Below are positions 38,801-53,800 of a stretch of 64,000 bases of DNA, piece after piece. Position 1 is the first letter of the stretch. Every line of letters starts with the position of its first letter. The stretch comes from Aphrophora alni (taxonomy: Eukaryota > Arthropoda > Insecta > Hemiptera > Aphrophoridae). A model generated the notes under the pieces. The model had not been told where the DNA came from, searched no databases, and saw only the letters and a list, made by a program, of their open reading frames with translations. The position numbers were made by a program, and so were the translations under genes. The stretch is taken from NCBI GenBank assembly GCA_963513935.1, contig OY740774.1:83476890-83540889 (forward strand), given 5' to 3'.

Positions 38801-41800
38801 TTTCCCTATTGAGCAACCACTGCCACTACAGACGGGTCTATGAACGAACATAACCTATAAATTAGTGCCGGCAAAAGTTAAAGGGCTACAAACATAAATC
38901 AACAAGTGACAGATCCCCCTTCTTGGAAATAATTATATAATCATAGTAGTGACGAAACAATGTCAAGGTGGCAGTGACGGTCCTGTGGTTCTGTTATCTA
39001 GTCAGCAGATCATTATATCATTGTAGTGCAGAGAAAGTTATGAGAAATGTCCGTCTGTGAATTGTTTTTATAGGCTTTACCTTTTGTTGAAAATTTACTT
39101 TAAACGTTAATAATATTTTATTAAAATGTAGTTGTATAATGAATGTGAACAAGTTTAATTTTTGTTTATTCTAATGATTCTTCAACCGAAATGTTTCTTA
39201 CTTGAGATCAGGTTTGTGTCATTCATTATTCATTATTCATCCGCTAAAACAGATTTTCATAAATTAGATCTCAATAACAAAAAAAAAAAAAAAATCACAG
39301 AACAAATTTGATAAAAATCGGTCCCTTAGTTGGTCGGCCGTAGAACGAATGGCACATTTTTAGCCGATTTGGAATAGCACGACTGGCACAATCATTAGAG
39401 GGGATTAAGAAGGGTCAACCTGTAAGGTTCGGAAAGACACGATTGGCACAACCGCCCGGCCAGGTAGTAGCAGCGAGGTAGCTAGAATGCGGGGAAATGG
39501 GAATTGTTTTGACTGGTACTTTAGACTCACCTAACCTAACCTAACCAAGCAATTTTTAAGTTTTGGTACACAATCTATTTATAAAAATTTAATACGTACT
39601 GAAATGCACGTTACAGTATTAAACATGTTTATAATCATATTCCTTTATTTATGGACAAAGCCACTTTTAAAAATATACAAATAAAATGATATACGGCAAA
39701 TGACTGTCGTGCAGAGTTGACGGGGAATTATAAAATTCCCGTTTTCCCTCGTTCGATGGCGTCTACCTGGTCGAGCGGTTGTGCCAATCTTAATTTTTCC
39801 AAGCAGGCGAGTTGACCCTACTTATTCCGCTCTAATGATTGTGTCAATACTGCCATGGGCAGAAGGTCCAAAAATGTGAGCCAATCGTCCCATTCCCAGT
39901 TAGTTGGTCTGTAGCGCTGCCCAGACGACAGACTGATATAAAAGTGGGGAGAGTCCCTAAAATTATAATTACTGTATTATTACAAGACGATATCCTCTAA
40001 ATAAAATATAACACTTTTTTCAAAAATGTTTTCTATTCACTAATCGTAGAATTTATAATATCCTTCCGTCAAATATTAAATAACGTAAAAAAAGGAGTTT
40101 CCTTAAGAATTTGACGGAATGGTTGCTATCCCAGGATAAAATTGAAGAAATCTTAAAAATTATAACTTAATATGAAACTGTGAATCACTGAGGATGGCGA
40201 CTTCGTCGTTGAAACACGTTTGATTAAGTAAACGTAATTTTTGTGAGATCTTGTGTTCGAGTTTAATTTTATCTATGAAACTGTGTATTGTCCAACTAGA
40301 ATATATTTGTAATGAGTGTGTTAATGTAAGTTTATTATATGTACTGAACACTGCAGTTGAGCTCATGGTTATTAATGTCAATGAGTTGGACTCGAGTGTT
40401 AGTGAAGGTGAGATGGATTAATTACATAGTTTCCAAAGAATGGAAACCCAGACGTCACACGTGCACGCATTGTAAAAACTCTATCAGATATTGTTCTCCA
40501 TTTATCTAATATATTTTTCCTAATGAAATTACAAAATTGAGATTTCCATGAAATCCAGTGAGCTTTTTGCCAAATTCAGTTTTAAAGGGAACTATATAGT
40601 CTAACTGCACATGTTCTAGTGGCAATAGTTTTGCAAATCCAGGACGCGATGCATACCCACTACTGCTGCGCTCAGACTGTACATTCACCGCGGAGCGCCG
40701 CCTCTTTCTCAATTATAATTAGATAATAAATACAAATAATTTACCATCAATTGCTTTTGTGAGATTTTTATATTAGTGATATCATACCGATTGTATATAT
40801 ACGTGGACGATCCAGAAAGTAACAGACGTTTTGTCCTGGCGCGGCAGTGGGCGGGGCTAGCGCCGCCATCTTGGCGTCAGAATGTTTCTACACTCAGTAC
40901 GCAACCAGCCGTGGTAGCTAGAGCATCGTTCCTATTGTATTTTTTTATACGGAGTTTTAAAATGAGCGCTGTGGTTGAAAATCCCGCCAATTGTGAAGTG
41001 CGTGGTACAAAACAAGCGTCGGGGAAAACTTAGCGGAAAAGTTTTGTTTTTCCACGACAACGCACGTCCACACAGGGCCAAGCGTACTCAAGAGGTCTTG
41101 GACGGTTTTGGATGGGAAGTTTTCAATCATCCGCCGCGCGCCGTACAGCCCGGATTTGGCGCCGTGCGATTACCATCTGTTCCCAGTGATGAAGACATGG
41201 CTCGCTATGCAACGCTTTGACACTGACGCTGAACTCCATGCCGGTGTAAACCAATGGTTGAACTCGCAGGCGGCAGATTTCTTCAAAGAGGGCATTGAAA
41301 AGCTTGTACCACGTTATGATAAATGCCTTAATTTATATAGCGATTATGTAGAAAAATAGCTTAAGAGTTTACCTTCAAAACGTATATAATAAAAAAATTT
41401 CACTTTGTTTATATTTTATTTCAAAACGTCTGTTATTTTTTGGATAGTCCTGGTATATAAATAACATTTGACTATTATTATTACAAATTAAATGAGCTGC
41501 ATTTTCAGGAAACAAAAACTTTGTATAATATAATCAAAATAAAGATTTAAAAATTTTTAGTTATATTCACGATATGACGGATGACAATCGCTGTAAATGA
41601 AAATCCCCCCCATCAATACTCAACAACAGCATAGTCAGAGCAACTTTGTTTTTGATGTGAAATATCTAACGCGGGTGTACGAGAGTAAGAGCGACCCTTG
41701 TGTAGCGGATGGTCAAACGTTCAATGTAGTTCCTCTCTGCGCCACGAGTAGCGTACAGTGTAAATTGCATTGTTGAAAATATTTAGATTTTAATGTGAAT

Positions 41801-44800
41801 TTTTGTTTGTTCTTTACGAATAAATGTGTAAAAATATGTAAGTATTTTAATTAATATTATTGTATGTTATTTTCAAAATGAACTTAACTATTAGATGAAG
41901 GTGTTGGAATAACCAAAGTACTTAGGCCGGTACTTACGTATTAACGCCACTGCAGCAGAAGTTGCGCTAATGCGCATGCGCCAATAAAGAGCAAACTGGT
42001 TTAAGGGAAGCAGAATTCTATTTTGTTCAGCTTTTGAGATTCATATACTTTCATTTTATGATTTGTTGCAAAATTTTTAAATGTAGATTGGCGGCACTTC
42101 ACTTTTAAAGCTCATGTTTATCCATGATCTTATTTCAAATTATTAACTTCAATAAACTTACGAAAGGTTTGGCCAGGTGATTATATATATGCTTCCCTTT
42201 AACCAGTTTGCTCTTTATTGGCGCATGCGCATTAACACAACTTCTGCCGCGGTGGCGTTAATACGTAAGTACCCTTAGGCCTAACGTCTTTATTAGGTTA
42301 TGATTTTGCCTATATCAGACACTTTAATGTGAATTTTCCAAAAGATATGTCAATGCCATTGATTTCATTCCTTAAAGAAGAATTTCAGTTGCACATCAAT
42401 AAAAACCCAAGAGAATTTACAATTAGATATGGACCGACAATAGATGCAGTATTCATTAAATACCTTGATGATGTTATAACACTTTAGTCGCATATTTCAG
42501 TTATCATAGATCAATTGTCACTTTGACACCATCGACAGTTACTATTACTGACGTTACACCTGACAATATTCAAAATAATATATTTCTTTTTTGTAAAAAT
42601 ATAATAGGCCTACAGTAATCGTTTTATTTACAAAAAATCTAAACGTTTGTTTATTTTCATTAATATTTCCTTCAAATACAATTTTTTTCTTTTGTACATA
42701 ATTTTCATAAAAATGAATTTTAATGTTTCATCTGCCAGGCATCAAGCGATGGCTCAGTTTTTTTTTTTAATTTTTGTTTATTTATTTATTATTATTACCT
42801 ATTATTTTTTTACATATTACTCTAAAACAAATTGTATATAATTCTTTAAAAATAAATGTATTCATGCAACTGTGTAGAAAAAAAACCAATAGTAGAATCT
42901 GATGTATTATTATATACCATTAATTATTTATTTATTTTAGTCTTAATAATATTTTTTCTTTCGACAATATATTAACACAGTATATGAGTTTTATGAATAC
43001 AATTAATAAAAGACAAAACAGAAGGTGATTGGTTAAAATAATCTAGACCAGTAATTCATGTTATTTTCACACTATTAACTTGCTTTGAGGGAAATTTAAA
43101 CATTACGACAGGAAGATAACAAAAACTGTAAATTCCACGCTTGGTTAAATTGTGGAGGTCATGAACGTTGGAGTCAGAAATAATTAAATGTTATTTATGG
43201 CTTGCAATTAACTGGCTTGGTTAATTAACACAATAGTGGGGGAAGCCAGTGTCTGTGTAGTGTTTCTTTGGTAGTGCAGTTTGTCAGTGGTGCAAGACTG
43301 AGAGAGTTCCAGCTGATTTTAAGAGTCGTAAATTAAAGAAGAAAATCCAAGAATAAAAGGTGCAACAATATTCCACAAACTTCTTTAATTATATATCTCC
43401 AAAACCATATAAAAACCAACAAAAATGGTTTGTCAACAAAATTGTCAGTTCAGTAGTTATCAGTCAAAATGTAAAAATGAACCATGGATGTGGTCATAAA
43501 AAAATATTTAAATATTAAAATACTGAATAAACTTGCCTTGTTTCTGCTGTAAACATATTCTCAGTGTAAAATCATGTTAGATTAAAATCAAGCTTTTAAT
43601 GACTAAAGTCAGGGTTCATTTTTATTTTGTGCCGATTATTCTTAAACAATAATATATTTTACTTGCAATTTTGCACACGAATTTGGGTTATCAATCTTTT
43701 ATATTGCAGTAAAATTTGAAAGAAATCGGTGTAGCCAATTTTGAGAAATCATGTCTTTTATAACACCCCCTAGTTTTTTGGTTTTATAACTCAAGAACGG
43801 GCATTTTTGGAGACTTGACGCCCAATATCATTTGGTCGAGTTCTTAGAGGAAAATTTAACCAAAATCGGAAGATCTGATTTTGAAAAAATCATAATTATG
43901 TGTTTTTTATGGCAATTATTACCAAATTTTGAATTATCAAAAAAAAAAAGTCCTAAGATATGACCAAAATCTGGTGCTGTAGAGCACTGCACTTAAGACA
44001 GACAGACATTGTTCAAAAAACCAATTTTTTTGAACTCAGGGAATTTCAAATCGGATATATCCGCAAAACACTAGACATCAATTTCTTAACTCTACACTAT
44101 GTATACAGACAGAGTATCACCAAAAACCATAGCGGACTATATATATTCAGATTCTACACACCAAATAATAGAAAATTAATGTTCAAGAAAATATGTTCTA
44201 ATTCCTCATTGTTTAACTGCTATCCACCATTTTGTTTAAAAAAATATATATATAACTTTTGAAATAGATAAGATATTGAATAAAATAAGATATAAGAATG
44301 CTAGAAAATATGGGTTCAATGAGAACTTACTCCTTGAAGTTGCTTAAAGAGTGAAAATTTATGCCCAAGACAATTTATGATCAGAATTCAATTTAATTAT
44401 TTTCCCAAGAGAGTATTTAATTATAAATATTAATAAGCAGTTTCCCTCCACTAATATTTATATCAACAAGTATATTCAGTTTACAGTGTTATTGACAGTG
44501 TGTAGTATTCAGGTTTTTTTTTAAACCATAGTCAAACCAGTATCCTTTCCAACTATAATAAACATGCCAGTCTTTTCAGGAGCTGTTATACAATTACTAG
44601 TGGCTTATATTAAAAAAAAAAAAATAGTAAATTTACTGTAACCAGAACATAAATAAAATGGGACATTTTTTCCCATGTTTGTTTAAAAGCAAAAAATATT
44701 TCGATCATAATAATTATGACTTGTAAAAAAAAAAAGAAGGAACATAAAATAAAAACCCCTAGTCCTTGAATACTCTAATAGTATCAGGGTCAGAAGAGAA

Positions 44801-47800
44801 CAAGAGTTGGTAAAGAGAGACCAAATAAAAAAAAACAAAAGAGAGGGATCTAAACCCAAGATTACATAAAAAAGTGTAGATCCAGCTAGGCTCCCTCAGA
44901 ATTGCAATGCCTGTACTCACTATAAGTTGGCCTCTAAGGACGCCAATTAGTTCCCTCAATTAATATTTATATTCAGTTTACAGTACTATAAGCAGTGTTA
45001 GTATTCAGGTATTTTTGTAAACCATAGGCAAACCTTCCAACCTCTTTCGTTCATCAGAAATGTGAGGATTTTTATCTGTATCCTTCAAGAAGTCCTACAG
45101 ATAAAAATCACAATTAGTCAAATCCAGGACACTTGCAGACCGCATGTGTTGATGAACTGTTTTTCTTTAAAGACTTGTAAACATGAGCCATTGAATTGTG
45201 AGACCTGCTACAAGTCACTCTATTTTATTAAAGATTCAGTATTAGTGCTCACTAATAGTAAGTGGAGCTTTAAAAATTGTAATACACATGTATTGACAAC
45301 CATGTCAAAAAATCTTGGTTTCATAGTATGTTACCAGAAACAGTGATTTACCACATACTGATTTACTCATAATGAAGCGGTTTCTAATGCTGCAGGCAGA
45401 CCAATAATGGTTGTTCACAAATTTACAAGCCTATAAAGATGGAACTCTTCTTTGTCAATCACAAAATATAGGATTAGGTTTAACTCAAATCAGTGATTTT
45501 AATGAGAAGCCAAGTACAGTTATTAAAGCTTTTAGGTGTATGTGCTTCCTTCGGTTTTGTTTTGTTTTTTCTTCTTGTTTAAAGCTAAAAAACTAATCGG
45601 TCATTATCGCCTTATATAAAAAAAGAATATAATGAAAGACCCATAGCCCTTGAATACTCTCATAGTATCAGGGTAGGAAGAAAACAAGAGTTGGTCAAGA
45701 AAGGCTTGATTAGAAAGATGAAAGAAAGGGGTGTAAAGGGAGACTACTTCAAGAAAGGTGTAAACCCTGCTAGAGTCCTCAGGTATGCCACACCTGCACT
45801 AGCTATTAGTGAGTCCCTGAGGATTCCTTCAGTTATTGTACAAATATAATATGAACTGAAATTTAAACAATATCATATCTTTAGGCATGATGTGTATTTT
45901 ACACTAGTTCATTATGATAACTTTCATACTGATTTTTTCAGACTTGCAGAAATTCTGTGTTGATTATCGATTATGATCTCTGCCTAACAGAAGCTGACTT
46001 ATTCTATTTTGCATTTGTCACAAATCCTGTAGTATGTCATTTTATAATCAAATCTTAAATGCTACTCTTTGCTCTAATGCTTGCTCTAATATCAGCAAAT
46101 ATTTCCTGTGTTTCCTTGAAAGATCCTGAACAAATGTAAGCTTAAATTATTTCAATAATCGGATTAGTTGCATAAAATATGGCATTTCGTGACAACACAA
46201 CACATTATAGCCTTCTAAAGGATTAACAAGGTTCAACTGACAGCAATAGCAAGGAATAATAATATCACTATACACAATTGTAAATGTCAATTTGCTGCCA
46301 GTTTTAAGTTATTTACTCTGCAATATATTTCTACATTACTGTTTGTTATGTGTATGATTTACTTGATAAATTTGACTACCTAAAAATGGTAATTATCTCA
46401 AAATAATGTGATAAAACAAAAAAGAAAATTAGTTCCACTTTGAACGTAGTTAATATACATAATTTTAAAAGTTCAGCAATTAATAAATACAAATTAATAA
46501 AGAAATGGTGGTGAGGTAAGATAAGAGTGTATTGAATGTATCTACTATCATAATAATACATTTATAAACATCAATACAATTAATCAATGATAGCCAATAA
46601 TATCTGTGAAAGTGTAGTAATTTTGTTAATATAAGATCTAAAAATTTGAATAAGTGGTCGTTATCTTCTCTTTTAACTTTCTTTTAGTCCCAAGCTTATA
46701 AGATAGAAGCACTCTTCTGGTCAGAAAAATAACATTACAAAATATATTACTATATTTTTTCTATATTTGCTGTGATGGTGTAGATGAAGGAATAGTTTAA
46801 GAAAAAACGTATATAACTAAAAAATTAGCAGTTATACAAGAAACGCTTGGCCTATTTTACATTATGAAGCCATAGGGGAACTAGCGATACCTTATTGCTA
46901 CTAAGGAAACACCTTTGAAGACTGATAAACACCAACACTAACAAAGTGAGTTGACGCAATATTTACATATAACAATGACTACATAAATACTATAAGACAA
47001 GACATAGGATAGGGAAATAGTCTACGCTTTACGGGTGCTGTTCGTCACAAGTTTGACACACAGCTATCAGAAAGCGCTAGCAGCAGGTGCTTGACTGTAC
47101 GCATCCCACTTGGTTGAGACTGTACAACTGTTGACCTCTCTCTCACAAACCTTCTCACTTACTTCCGTCAGCATAGTCAGTGTTGTCAGTTCGTGCGCTG
47201 AGATAAGCGATTCTCGACCTTCCCTCGCATCTCTGGTCCCATATGTGGCATCAGTGCGTTTTCTCTTACCCGCCTGTAACATTGTTTGACCGTAGAGCCA
47301 CCTAGCGCCAGTCACATCAACTTCAGATTCTCTAGCAGAGCGACAGCTCCACACCCTAGCGGGTATTGGTCAACTCAAGAAAAAGCGTAGAATATTTAAC
47401 ATGGCCATGTCGTGTCTTATAGTATTTATGTAGTCATTGCATATAATAACTACAAGGTCTTCGAGGGATGAATCATTAAACCAAATTAACCAATCGGCGA
47501 TAAAATATGTAAACAATTTCAAGGCTCACTAAGTAGTAACCAACAAGAGTCAAATGAGTGAAGGCCATATTTAAATATGAACAACTATGAGGCCTGCCAG
47601 ATCTGTACCAAAGATACAAACATTGTAAATGGAGGTCGTATTAAATAAATCATTTTAATTGAGCTACTCAGTCTTGCCAGCTTATTTCATTGAAGGCTGT
47701 CAAGTATTTTTTTTTGTTTTTTTGCCAATTACTTCCAAGCTGTAATTTTCTTTTTAAATATATATATATATCTGTTTGGGTTATTAACCTGCAAACATTA

Positions 47801-50800
47801 ATAAGTTTATAGAATATAGATTCATATTAATAACGGGTTTTTTTGTTAATGCACCAAAAAAATGGTTTATTTTACAGACTTGTACAATCACTCATGATTA
47901 AACGGTTTGCAACCCTGTTGAAACTAATTAATTTTGCATTATATGATATCATTTTTAGGGAATTTTTATGTCAGCTATACTTTTATTTCATGAATAGAGT
48001 TATAAAATCAGAAAAATTCTATGCAGAGAGAAGGAAGATATTTAATATAAAATTTTTAATTACAGTAGAGTAATGACGGTTTTACTGATGGTTTCTGTAT
48101 TTATTACGAAGGAGCGTTTGCAGATTTGGGTCATTATTCTTCACATTTCAACAAAGTTTGAACGAAATTGGTAAAGCTGATTTTAAGGATTTAAGTGTTT
48201 TATAACAGCCCTATGCCGATATTTTATTTTTTAGACTAAACTTGAACAAAATTTAATAAATGTAGTTGGAGTAAATTTGGAAGAAATCGTAATTTCTTTT
48301 TCCTTCTAACCGCTACTACCAAATTTTGAGTTATTAAAAAAATGAAAACGAGTTAGGTATGACTAGAATATGACCAAATACCAAATTTGATTAAAATCAG
48401 TCCACAAATGAAAGACAACATTTTAAAAAATCACTCATTGGACTTGAGGGAGCTCAAAACTCTGTATTGATTTTCTGACTCGTCACATAACTTTCTCTAT
48501 ATCAGAATAAGTCAAAATATTGTCGCATCCCAACTCTAATACATACGTTTGTGTATCATGTATTATGTAATTTTATCTCCAAAGAGTCTAAACCTTGATC
48601 TAACTCTTTGTTCTCTGTTTAGCTAGACTTGGTCTGTGATGATAGCTGGTGGCCTTCTACATCTACAACCTTCTTCTACCTGGGTTCACTATTTGGCAAT
48701 GTAGTCTTTGGTTGGGTTGCTGATAAGTAAGTTACCCAACACTTTATATAACTAACTCAGTTTATGTAATATTCTGTTGTTGTTAATACAGTTACAAATA
48801 TAATATTATTGTTTTTAGTTAAAGATGTAGACTTCATTCTCATTCAAATTCATAGAAAGACTTTAGATGTAAATCATCTTACAACTCCAAATCTAATCAA
48901 TGTTTTCTATTTATTAAGGATCAATTCTGTGTTGCACTCTAACCTTACCAACAATTTTAATTTTAAGTGATGTTTTTCTGCTCTATTTCTTCATAATAAA
49001 CACTGTTCTATTCCAGTTACAGCATCATCTTGTATCTATCCTTACCAACATCTACTCTAAGTAGCTGTTATTACCCTCAACACCATAGTTTCTCATGAGT
49101 TCACTTCTTCTGTAAATGTTACGTATAAATCAAAGTTCTGATTCTCGTCTTTGAACTCCATTACAAACAATGACTCCATTGAGTAGCTTTTTTCTACTCT
49201 ATTTCTCGATTGTATGATGAACCATACTTTTTCACTTCTTTTTATATAAATCAGAGTGAACAACATTGAACTGAAGTCTATCCTTACTCACAATTTTCCA
49301 TTAAATGGCTATTCTGTGTTCAATTACTAAATTCTGGGTTTTAGTGTTTCTCATTAACCTACTGAGAATCAAAATCATGATTCATGAGTTTACATACAAA
49401 TCAAAATGTTTTAATTAGTTTTGGATTCCATTCTCGTCAATGGCTCTACATATAAAGACTTAAAAAGCATCTAAATTTTCCCCATGGAAACAAATGATGC
49501 ATTGGAGATGACTTTTAGTGGGGAAGTGGATAATTGAATTTGTTAGAGAATTGAATTGATACAGAGAGTATCAGTCGCTGGCAACCAGTTTGTGAGTGAA
49601 GGAGTGTAATCAGCACCTCTCTTAGGCGATAAAATGACTGATATTCATTCAAATTTATATACAGTAGGCCCGCAAGTATCTAGCCTAATTTACCGGGTCA
49701 GTTGAGATGCATAACAAAAAAGTCTGATAGGCAGGATGTTGAGGATCTTTTGCAATCAACACACAAATTTGTGATAGCTAAAAATCAGTTACCTTTCATA
49801 GTATATTTAAACTTGTCATTATAGAATTGGATAAAAGAATTATTTTTAATTTGAACTAATTATGGAAGAAAACTTAAATAATATAAATATATATATATAC
49901 AATTTTAACATTTATTTAAAGAAAGTAACAAAGATTGCAAACATCAGTGTAGTGAAACAATCAAAATATATTATATCATATATAGTCAAAATGTTAAGTA
50001 GGCAATAAAGTAGTCTAGTGGATCTAGTTAAGTAGTCTAGTTAGGTGAAGAGATATAATAGTGTGTTGTAAAAGGAGTAACAAGTTTTGTATGAAGTTCA
50101 ATGTAAGATTATGTAATGTAACTTAATAGTTAAAAAGAAATAAAGTTATTTTTAGTAGTTTGATAGTACAGTCGTTGGTTGTCATAACTTGTACAAGCAC
50201 TTTGTTTCAATCAGACAACATATTTCTTGAATTTCATGTTTAACGAACAATTATAAAATGACACAATGGATCATAAATCAAAATAAGAACACAATAAAAA
50301 CTGAATGATGTATAAAGAACGGATTACGTTAGATATTTTTTGGCAAGTACTGTAAAATAATAGGGACTTAATTTTCTTGTACAGACTTCTAAAAATATGT
50401 GTCGCTTACACAACTATAGTGATCTCTTTGTTAAAAAGCAAGAACCTGTAATTACTTGGCATATATAAACTGTACAGAAAACTTGTCCTGTGGGTATAGG
50501 TATATATTTCATAAGGCCTTGCAATCGAAAGCTATTGTAAATTAACAATTTTATGAGACTAAATTTGTGGATTGATATTAATATTATTTACACTACAGCA
50601 CAGAATGGGCAGTGTTGAATATACTTTATATATATTTCTGTGTTACCTCTCTAGCAAATGTAATTTTTATCTGATTTTAAATGTATCACGAAATTATAAT
50701 TGTTATTATTCAAAGTAAGATTTGTATAAATATTTGTTGCACAAAAGATATTATATACTGGAAAATAACTCATTTATGTTATATGAATAGTAAACAAATT

Positions 50801-53800
50801 ATTTATACAAATAGATATTTAAAAAAACTAAAGTTTTACAGCTTTGTAGAACTTTTCAGTGTGCAAATATGAACCATGTGAATTTTTTGTTACTTTCCCA
50901 CACGTAGCAGGTCTTTTAAAAGTAAATGTCAATTTAAAATGATTACAGCACAGTTACATTTGGTTCAAACTCAAAACAAATTACAAACCTCTAAGAAGAA
51001 TATTCATGTTTTAATAATCAGCTGTTTTTGAAGTGAAAACTTCCTTTGGCGCGTTTGTGCTGAGGAGTGAACATAAGTAAACCGTCATGCTTGGGTCAGT
51101 TACGCTAAATCGGGTTTATTCGACTCCACTCGACATTAAGTGCGCTCGAGTTGGTGACACACTGAATCATCTATACTCGGCTCCAGTCGTATCAGCCACG
51201 TTTACTGTCCGACAAGAAGTGCATAGTTCCATTGTTATTGTATATAATCACTGTAATATTTAAAGTGTTTACAATTTGTGCTGCATTTACTAATAGTGAA
51301 AAATTTATTTCGCACCAAAGTAACTTCTCACATTACCGGTACTTAAAAAATAGCATAGTCAATTAGTATAAGTTAATTATGATATTAATAAATATCTCGG
51401 AACAACGCTTCACGGAGTTTTTTTTTAGATATTTAAAATTTGAATCTAAAATATTTATTACATATTTCAGCTTCCATAAAGCTATTGTTTCATTCTTAAT
51501 TAGAAGTTTTCAATTCTATTGTGTGGTCATAAGCACAGACCTAGATTTATTTTTAATTAGTTGTTTAAAAAAATATGTATTGCATTGTTGCCATTGCCAG
51601 GAGTTTGTTTGAAGTTACTGTTTTCATTCTGCATTGGTTAAAAGCGTGACTTGTGATTATCATCAAATTAACACTCTGTTTTCATTGTTGTTTGTTTTAT
51701 ATTATGTTGTTACTAACACAAACACATATTGGACTAATTGAAAGCTGTTATGAATGTGGCAGAAGCTTTACAACAGCATTAAGATACCTGCAATGGCTTG
51801 AGGGATGGCTTGTGTAGATTAAATACCTATAGAAAACTTTTACAGAAGTTTGAAACCAATGGTTGTTTAAAAGATAAAACACAAATCAAGAAGACCTTCA
51901 ATAATTAAAGACGATATTTCTGTTACCGAAGTCTTACTTGCAAAAAATGAAATTGCTAATAAAACTCAATATGGTGTTAAGAAGTGTTAAGAAAATTGCT
52001 GAACATGTTGATTTGTGTAAAACAACTGTACGTCATATTCTTAAAGTCAATTAAGAATGTACTAAAAAAAAAATCCAAAAGAAGTTCAAATTGAAAAATA
52101 TTAATAATCCTAAGGACTTGATTTTACCTTGCTATCATCATTAGCTCAAATTTAGTTAGAAGAAGGATGGCTTGGTAAGATCTTTTGGATCAATGAAACT
52201 AATTTTCATCTGAATGGGTGTGTAAACACTCACAATTGCTGTATATGGTCCGTTATCAACTCACTGAAAATAGCTACAAAAAGATTACACAAGTTGAACG
52301 TTGCAGTTGGGTTAGGTTTCTCTGTCAATTTTCTCTTTGGTCCATATTTATTTAAAGAAGCTCAAATGGAGTAACAAAAGCAGTCTCAATCACAGGAATA
52401 ATACTATGATAACGTAAATGATCGGTAATAGCGTAAAACCAGAACTGCAAGTCCATGGTCTTGAGAACATAACATAACGTGTATGATGGAACACACTCAC
52501 TTAAAATAAGGCTAAAAGTTTTTAACACAACATTTTGGTAACCATGTAATTGAAGTATCTTACTCCGAGATCTTCTGACTTGGAGTCCGAACCTTATGGA
52601 CTTCTGGCTCTGAGGCTATCTGTAGGACAGAGTTTATTGCTTAAATCCAAAAACCATTCAAGAACTGAAGGGATCAATTGTTCAAGAAGTAGCAGCAAAC
52701 AGTCTTCGATAACTTGGTTGATACTGCACACGTTGTGCAGGAAAGGTTGATGCTTATCCAGAAGCAAAATGGTAGCCATACTAAACACTTTAGGTTACAT
52801 GTATGTAACAGAGTTAAAAACAAATTTGAGCATCACAACAGTGTTTTATTATCTCAACTATATGATTATTTTGATTGCATTGACATGTATATTTTGTTGT
52901 TACAGATGGGGAAGAAGGGTTGCCTTCATGAGTACACTTCTACTCATGGTCTGTGTATCCATTATGACATCTTTCTCTCGCAACTATTTTGTCTACACAG
53001 TACTGAGAACAATCAATGGGTTATCTTTCCCTGCTATATATCAGATACCTTTTATATTAAGTAAGTATACGATTTCAAATTATATATTTATTACTTGTAA
53101 ATATATATTTGTTGTCTTTGTATTAAGATAGTGGCAGTTATGTATACCAGTTGTGATTCTTCCATGTATCATCCTACAATAAAAAAATGAACTATTTATT
53201 TTTACAAAGAAATGAAGTCAGCAACTTGAAATTACATACAAATTCTCTTTTCATCATCCATGAATTTCTTACTAAAAATCAACTTAAACCCTTTGTTAGA
53301 CCTGAAATTAGCTATAGCATATCTCTTCTAGAAGATATTAAAAAGAATGACTGGTCTCAAACACCTCCATGCAATGAAAATTTGAAATTGCTTTCCAGCA
53401 AAGCACTGGCTGAAAATATACGTGGACTAATCGAAGGATGAAGAAAAAAACTCTGGAGTAGGAATTTACTTCATGCACTTCAAGCATTTCTTCCCAGTAG
53501 GCCACAATAAAACTAGTTTTGATGCTGAAACAGAGGCAATCTCAAACACCCACTTAAAATCAATGAACTATAACCACAAATTAAAAAAAAATAAAAATAG
53601 ATCTTTAGTCAGATTCTAAAGCAGTAATCCAGGGATTCTGTCATAAAGCAACAACTACAAACAAGACACTCAAGGAAATCCATTACATGATAAATAGACT
53701 CCAGAAATTTATCAGACAGTACATTGTAGTGAATTCCGTAACACGGAATTGCTGGAAATGAAGAATCGGATAACTTTGCAAATAAAGGTACAATACTTCA

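Noticed and set aside
40506..40712. Minus-strand frame MRKRRRSAVNVQSERSSSGY
   Set aside because: Basic N-terminus looked gene-like, but no domain, splice support or second copy was found.
42647..42841. Hydrophobic frame that looks like a membrane peptide
   Set aside because: Phe/Ile/Tyr-rich runs are expected from T-rich DNA; it lies among poly-T tracts.
47761..47772. Short TA runs as possible TATA boxes
   Set aside because: Such runs occur throughout; no initiator or downstream exon follows.
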